A stretch of 64,000 nt of DNA from Icerya purchasi (taxonomy: Eukaryota; Arthropoda; Insecta; Hemiptera; Monophlebidae). The stretch lies in NCBI GenBank assembly GCA_039619475.1, contig CM077115.1, forward strand, positions 177,948,060 to 178,012,059, given 5' to 3'. The notes under the pieces are model-generated. The model did no database searches. It was given only the letters and a program-made list of their open reading frames with translations, and was not told where the DNA came from. Both the position numbers and the translations under genes were made by a program. Every line of letters starts with the position of its first letter. The first letter of the stretch is position 1. Below are positions 58,060-64,000 of this stretch, in pieces.

Positions 58060-60032
58060 AACGGTATCTCTTTCTATGCACTAAACTATCATGCTAGTAG
58101 TCTGCAGGCGTTCCGACATTTCATAAAGTTTAGTGTGCTTTCCTGTTTAATTCATATTGCGGAGCTTCCGTAGGCAGAGTACCATCTGGATGATTGGCAT
58201 TATAGGACAGCTTTTAATACGAAAATGGTTACTATATTAAAATTTAAATCTATGTTTGTTCGACGAAAATAATGTTCTCTGTTTCATATCGTTTAGAGTG
58301 CCATTTCGATTTTTCTGGAATTTTTTTTTTTTTTTTTTTTACAAATAAACGATGATGATCAGCTCTGTTTAAGACATTAGTTTGCGTCACTTTATCATTT
58401 GAACTTCATTAACAAGCTTACTTAATATTATGTCTATATTATCGTTATCATAGTTGTTATTAATATTAGTGTAGTAGTGTCAGTGTTACGATATTTGCAT
58501 TTAGATTTATAAAGTCTAGACATATAACTAGTTGGTCTTGTAGCATTTTTAAGATTAACTGTTATATGAGGAGACTCTATTTTATTATTTATTATATACT
58601 ACATCTTTATCTAGCGTATTTTTCCAAATAACTCGGTATATTATTATTTGTATTATTTTAACAATTCATGATCAACTATAGTAATTGGCCGTGTATCCGT
58701 ATAAACCAGAATATTGTTCGATAATGTTTATTGATCGATTTTAAAATGCGTCATGTCTGCAATTTTCAATCATTGAAGCGAAAAAGCGAGCTTACACAAT
58801 CGTTCGCGCTATTCAGTTGTCGATCGTTTACCTTTTCCGCGTTTTTCCTTCATTTCAAAGTTATCAAAGGGGTCGAACGATGTGATTTAAAAGCGAAAAT
58901 GATTTATGCTACTTTGTTTTGTTTTTTAAGAATTAGAACTTCACGAACTCGGAGCCACTTATTTTTCCACTTCGCCCTCATACGTGAGCGCATTAAATTC
59001 TCAATTTAACACTTTTTGTTGTTTGCTTTTCGGTGAGGGTTCCGTCGCGCTCACCATCGGAGCCAAAGTTTTTCCTTCGTACGGACAAACGCGTTCACAC
59101 TGACCGCGCGCCAGCTTTCCGCCATTTTCCACTTTATCTGGTATTCATTTATCGTGCTGGGCAATAATTCTAACGAGGGTGTTTTCCTTTTTTTTCCCCC
59201 GATTTCCGTACGAGTTGTACGTAGTGAAGAACTTTTTTCCGAAACGCGCGAAATGGTTAATTTAGCGCTGCCTGTTAATTGCTAACTTCCGTTTCTGGCA
59301 AGTGCGAATGTGTTCATCGAGAGCGACCGGCACCAAATGCAATTTCGAATGAAATATTAATTTGAATAATTGAAAAATTAAGCTTGCGAAAAAGTTTGTA
59401 ACCATGTATTGAATTTTAAAAGCGGCCGCAGACGATTTTTTTACTGTGAATGTAAATGCGTTTAAAATGAAACGATATTTCAGGCAGACCGAAGTTCCGT
59501 TGCACCGGAATCGAACAAAATTCTAGACGATATAAACTCGGTTCATTCCGATTAAATTATTTACAATGGTTGCGGTTTTTCTGGCAATAAAAATGATAGT
59601 GAGAATGTGTTTGAATGAAAATGAGGTAATACACAGCGTTCGTTGTACCGGAATTTGTCGGTGCTTGAACGAGTAGTTTTGAGCTAACGACGGTAACTGA
59701 AGTAGTAACCGGTTTACTAAGGGTGAATGGTTTGTTTCTAAAGGCTATCTTTAAGTACACTTAGTTGCGCAGATTATTGTGACGCGCAAAATTTCTGGTT
59801 GCAGCAAAACTTATCGCATTAGAGAATCCTAACCCGATATTCGATTAGCTGAAATGGAGAAGATTGCAGCACCGTGAAATCTTTTTTGCGAATAAGTCGA
59901 CTTACATTGTCCGGTATTTTTATTGACTTGGAATATAAAAAACCCGATTCAGTGACTGCTATCGATCTATGAAATCGCTCTGCTTCGTCCTAAATGGCAT
60001 TTGGTTTTTTGAATTCGGAAGCACTTAAAAAA

Positions 60033-60079
<47 letters not shown>

Positions 60080-63000
60080 GTGATTAAAAATAAACAAATA
60101 ACGTGACCCGGTGTTATACTAGAATGACGATTAAGTTCGAAGCAAAACGATAAGCAAATAACATGAGCTACTCTAGTTTGCTATTGCGAAGATTCTTAAC
60201 CGAGTGAACTTAGCTATCAGAGCTGTTGCTGATCAGCTGAAATTTCGGGGGGGACAGAGCGGTAATTAAAAATTATATAAAAATGATAACGATTATAACG
60301 ATACACGGTTATTAGGGATCTTAAAATGGAACGAGTAGCACGACCTTGTCCTACAGCACTTGGCGTGAGATAATATTTGCATAACTTCTCGCGGAATGTT
60401 AATTATACCGCTTGAGCAATTTTAGCAAATAGCTATCGTTGTTAACAGTTGAACAGATTAACGACAATGAAAATAGCAGAGAAGCGACGCGATTTTTTTG
60501 TTTTTATATTTTATATGATAAAGGAGAATGTCATATTGGTCATCGTTTGCCAAGCAGAGCTTGAATGGAAGCAGAACGAACCGGTTAGCGACCTTAAAAT
60601 AACGAGCAGTCTTGGAACTGGTCGCAGATTATTCCAAAAAGTTACAGTTACTGGAAACCGGTGAACGGATGCTATTTATAGTGGAAGAAAAGTTTTGCAA
60701 AGATTTTTAAAGATTTTACTCGTTAGGGGCTGTAGCAATTCAAACATAACTGGAGAACGCGACTACTACAAAATTAAACCTTTCTTTCACTTTTTTCGTT
60801 GTTTTTTTTTTTTTTTTTGTAATAAAAATTTATTAGTTCATTTCCCGTTCACCAAACAACACAGATATTATTATTTCCAGCTATTACTGACACTGGACAA
60901 GACTAGAAACTTGAATTTCCATGATTAATGCGTTCAGATTAAGTTTATGAAAGTTGTAACATTTGGAAATATTCGGTTGATATTCTTTCCCGAATTGGCG
61001 CCTGCAGTAGCGGCGGCTTGTGAAAAATATTAATTGCGGGTCCGCAATAACGAAATACCGAAAGTAAAAAAGTAGTGGTGTCTATGTAGTTTCATTCGAA
61101 TTATCTGATTAAGACCGAGAAACTCTGGTTTGTTTTCAGTTCTACGGAAGAGAAATTCTAGCAATTCTATATATATATATTCATCGGTGGAGAACTTGAC
61201 AAAATTATTATTTTAAAAAAAAACTGCGCATATCTCTGTATAAATTTCGAATAATTCTTATAAAACATTAAAAAAACAACAGCAACACAAAAACTACTTC
61301 TGTAAGTTGTATTTTAAATTTATCAAATAGAACGGTTTAACCGTTTATTAATTACTACGTGTGACATTCGCTGAGATACCTGTGGTGCGAAAATATGGCT
61401 TTGAGTTAAGCACGGATTCTGATACTTGAAAGTGTGTAAAATAAGATGCAATATGCGTTTGTTTTTTTTTTCACAAACTTATTAATGTCTTAAAACGTAC
61501 AAAATTGACTGAAGAAAATTGCAAAAAGTAGAAAAACATTAGAAATGTTTGATAAAGTCGTAAAACTAATTTGTTCCTTATTTGTTAGTTGTTGTTTTTT
61601 TTTTGCATTTTTTAACGTTTTTTTATTTTCTTCGGGTATTTTGTAAGCGTTGACCTTCGGTTTTTTTCTTTTTTGATTGTAGTTTCAGTTTTATTCTTTC
61701 TTTTTTGTGTCAACTTCGCCGCAGACTCCTTTACGGTTTCATTCGCTGCATTCGACAGTTTTTTCGGCTTAGGTCGGTCAGGTTTAGATGCTACGGGGAA
61801 TTGCATTTTTTTTTGTTTTTTTTTTGGATTGGTACATAAGAGGAAGAAATATTATCACACAGGTACCACTTTCTGTCTAATAATAAGCCACTAAGTTTGA
61901 TCAGCGAGGGGTAAATCGCTCGCTGGTGATACATTTCGTTGTACATGTTAGCAAAGTAAACAAATATTTTGCGAGTGATTTTATTTTTTTTAAACTGGAA
62001 ATGATGATACTTTGTAATACCTATTATGAGCAATACATGCGATAAAGTTAAAATTTTAGAGATGAAACTACAGAAACAATGCAGCTGTCGATAAAAATCT
62101 TGAAATTCTATGTCCCACATTTGCCATTCGATTTTGCTTGCATTCGCAACAATTCGTTGAATTTGTTATGGCCGGATCGATTAACAACCTTTTTCAAAAT
62201 CTTCTTAGGCAATCAACGTTTGAGCCACAAAATTCTAATTTAACTAGGCCAAAATTTGGCAACGATACCCTCTATTGAGTTGGCAGCACGTTGCATGCAG
62301 GCATGCGCGGTACAGCATAGTATGTTATGGTGGTATTACTTCGCGCAAACTTTAAACGCGTTTCTCTTAAAAACGACTTTTCGTACTACCACAGGTGGTC
62401 CCTTTACTCAGTGAACACGTCACGTATATATATATATATATATAAGTATATTTTTGTATACCGAATAATATTAATTGAATAAAACTATTAAAGTAATCGC
62501 TCCAAATTAAAAATTAACAAAACACAACAACCACGTAAAAAAGAAATAAATAAAATGAATAAATGCTCTCCGCATAAATATAGTAGGATGAGAAAGTTTA
62601 ACTGGTAACATTCAAAAAATTGTTCCTATTTTCGATTCTAAATGCGAATCACCGTTTTTTTTTGTTTTTTTTTCAATTTTGTTCCTTACAGGGGAATGTT
62701 ATATTTATTTTTACCGACAATTAAAAAAAGTGAACAGCCATTTGAATTGCCGTACGGTGATATTGGGGTATTTTAAAGAAATCAGTTAACAACAATATAT
62801 ATGTAGTAACGACTTATTACGACGAAATGTAATAAAAAACCTTGAGACAACTTCGTTTTCTATATAAAAATAAGTCGAAAAATTTGCTCGCAAAGTAAAC
62901 AGTGGCAGTTAGTATTTATATTGCACAAATTTAAAAATGAAACAGACTGTTCATACGCAATGTGCGATTGAAAATAGCTTGAACATAAAGCGTTTTTGAC

Positions 63001-63280
63001 AGCTTTCAAACAATCCTACGCTCATGTTCAAACCAAATATTAGTATTAAATATCCTGTAGTCATTTTGCTTGAGCACGGTGACCGCCTATTCTTGCATGC
63101 TTTTTTCAAACATCTTTGTTCCCTTGTATATCCGGGCTCAAACTCGATATCCATTTAAACGCTTTATCCGTAGTACATCATTATGCTTTTTGATACCCGG
63201 ACTGAAATGAATCCTAAAATCGCATGGATAATTTAATCTTGGGCGAGGGATCATTTATATGTGTACACCTGCCTTGTTAA
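58060..63280. other. No gene recognised; (AAT)n at 60035-60079
   Basis: AT-rich DNA with homopolymers near 58321-58340 and 60805-60818 and a 45-bp (AAT)n. Frames at 58731-59009, 61612-61806 and 61791-62120 have low-complexity or unremarkable sequence. No motif was found. Confidence 0.4.
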
Positions 63281-63283
63281 GTC

Positions 63284-63360
63284 GCCGGCCGAGATAGCCT
63301 AACTGCTAGAGCGCTTGGCTTCCGTTACAGAAGTCTCGATCCTGGGTGACTTATTACGAA
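63284..63360 (+). mobile_element. tRNA-like sequence / SINE head
   Basis: GCCGAGATAGCCTAACTGCT carries an A-box-like element (TAGCCTAACTGC, 63295-63306), followed by AGAGCGCTTGGCTTCC and a B-box-like CTCGATCCTGGG at 63335-63346. The order and ~40-bp spacing match a tRNA. The acceptor stem does not close and the B box is imperfect, so a tRNA-derived SINE is more likely than a functional tRNA. The 3' boundary is unclear. Confidence 0.55.
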
Positions 63361-63689
63361 AAATTAAATTGAATAGCCGCTAATAAATTCATATGGAAGG
63401 CAAAATGGAAAGCATGATCATATGCGCGCTAATTAGTACACAACACCTAGGGGGACTGAATTTGTATAACGATGTAAATCAAACAATCACAATATCAGTT
63501 CGAAGTGTAGTCTTGGAAGTGTGTACACATTCGTATTGCATATAGACAATTACTATGAACACTATGCCTACGTCTGTACAGCTGAAATGTACGAATAGGT
63601 AGTCGTCGACGCTCAGGAATTAAGTATGGCACTATAAAGAAAAAGAAAAAGACTTCCCCCTTTCTCTGTGTGAATATACTGCTTATTTA

Positions 63690-63900
63690 TGTACCATTGC
63701 AGACGCGACAGGTTCATACTGGAAGGTTCTCAACGGAAGATCGTCTACCACAGCCGAAATTAAAAGGGTTGCATTGGGCAAGGCAGTATTTCGCGATGTC
63801 CAACGAATACAGCCGGATTTTAAAACGAAAACTGAAGGTGAATGGTTTGCCGTGGGGGGCGAATACTCTAATGTGTATACCGTACACAGGTAACGTTCCG
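63690..63900 (+). pseudogene. Probable LINE RT-derived fragment
   Basis: One frame reads GSYWKVLNGRSSTTAEIKR and VALGKAVFRDVQRIQPDF. The NGRS...EIKxRxAxGKxxF pattern is common just after the RT of several LINE families (D-G-R-x-x-x-E-I-K-R-R-I-A-x-x-K-x-x-F). An overlapping 83-codon frame has no such motif. The segment is also bounded by AG and GT dinucleotides (63701-63702, 63890-63891), so an exon reading was considered. I favour the LINE fragment. Confidence 0.4.
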
Positions 63901-64000
63901 CATGTTCAGGTACAGTTGTAGGTAGCGTTTAAGGTAATTGTATGCGCAATGCAGCTGTAAGTAAATGTTTGATTTTTTCTGCAAGCGCAGTCTAAGTGGG

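Noticed and set aside
63703..63889. Host exon with AG and GT borders
   Set aside because: Dinucleotide borders are common by chance, and the residue pattern matches a LINE post-RT segment.
1..64000. CRISPR array, rRNA or intact tRNA gene
   Set aside because: No regularly spaced repeats with unique spacers, no conserved rRNA blocks, and only imperfect tRNA-like SINE heads were seen.

Overview
The window looks like repeat-dominated insect (arthropod) nuclear DNA. It is AT-rich, full of homopolymer and dinucleotide runs, and almost all recognisable coding sequence belongs to transposable elements: R1-like and other LINEs, a mariner-type DNA transposon, Penelope-like elements (PLEs) with hammerhead motifs, an ISL2EU/IS4EU-like transposon with long terminal inverted repeats, and tRNA-like SINEs. 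I see no convincing host gene, rRNA, intact tRNA or CRISPR array. Several long stretches (about 25-34 kb, 37-41 kb, 58-63 kb) hold nothing I can identify beyond microsatellites. Layout: 1.7-4.3 kb has eroded LINE fragments (RNase H and the cysteine/histidine tail after it). 5.86-10.71 kb is a near-complete R1-clade-like LINE between two copies of a 14-16 bp target-site duplication, with a 54-bp tandem repeat at its 5' end and ORF1/ORF2 broken by a few stops and frameshifts. 10.9-13.7 kb holds another LINE tail, then an odd block of short reading frames and repeats I do not recognise. 14.3-16.6 kb is a LINE RNase H region on the minus strand cut by a 1.35-kb mariner-type element; removing the mariner restores the RNase H frame. 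19.5-24.8 kb is a minus-strand LINE (endonuclease, linker, RT, C-terminus) cut between endonuclease and RT by a 5'-truncated PLE carrying a GIY-YIG endonuclease and two inverted end copies, each with a hammerhead core. 34.3-36.7 kb has two more LINE 3' fragments. 41.0-42.65 kb has a foldback/MITE-like element and a degenerate tandem array. 43.78-47.73 kb is a DNA transposon with ~730-bp inverted repeats, a DDE transposase remnant and a SWIM-like zinc segment; a second, smaller PLE sits inside its left arm. Around 50.9 kb and 63.3 kb are tRNA-like SINEs. The most unusual object is a 5.69-kb near-perfect palindrome at 52365-58052. Each half carries the same ~1.63-kb outer arm and ~0.6-kb inner arm. 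Only the left half keeps a 1.14-kb segment with a GGATG-motif array, a CCAAT/TATA promoter and the 5' part of an unrecognised gene whose 3' part survives in both halves. I could not name its family; it is the best candidate here for an undescribed element. All homology statements rest on motif recognition by eye; no database search was run.
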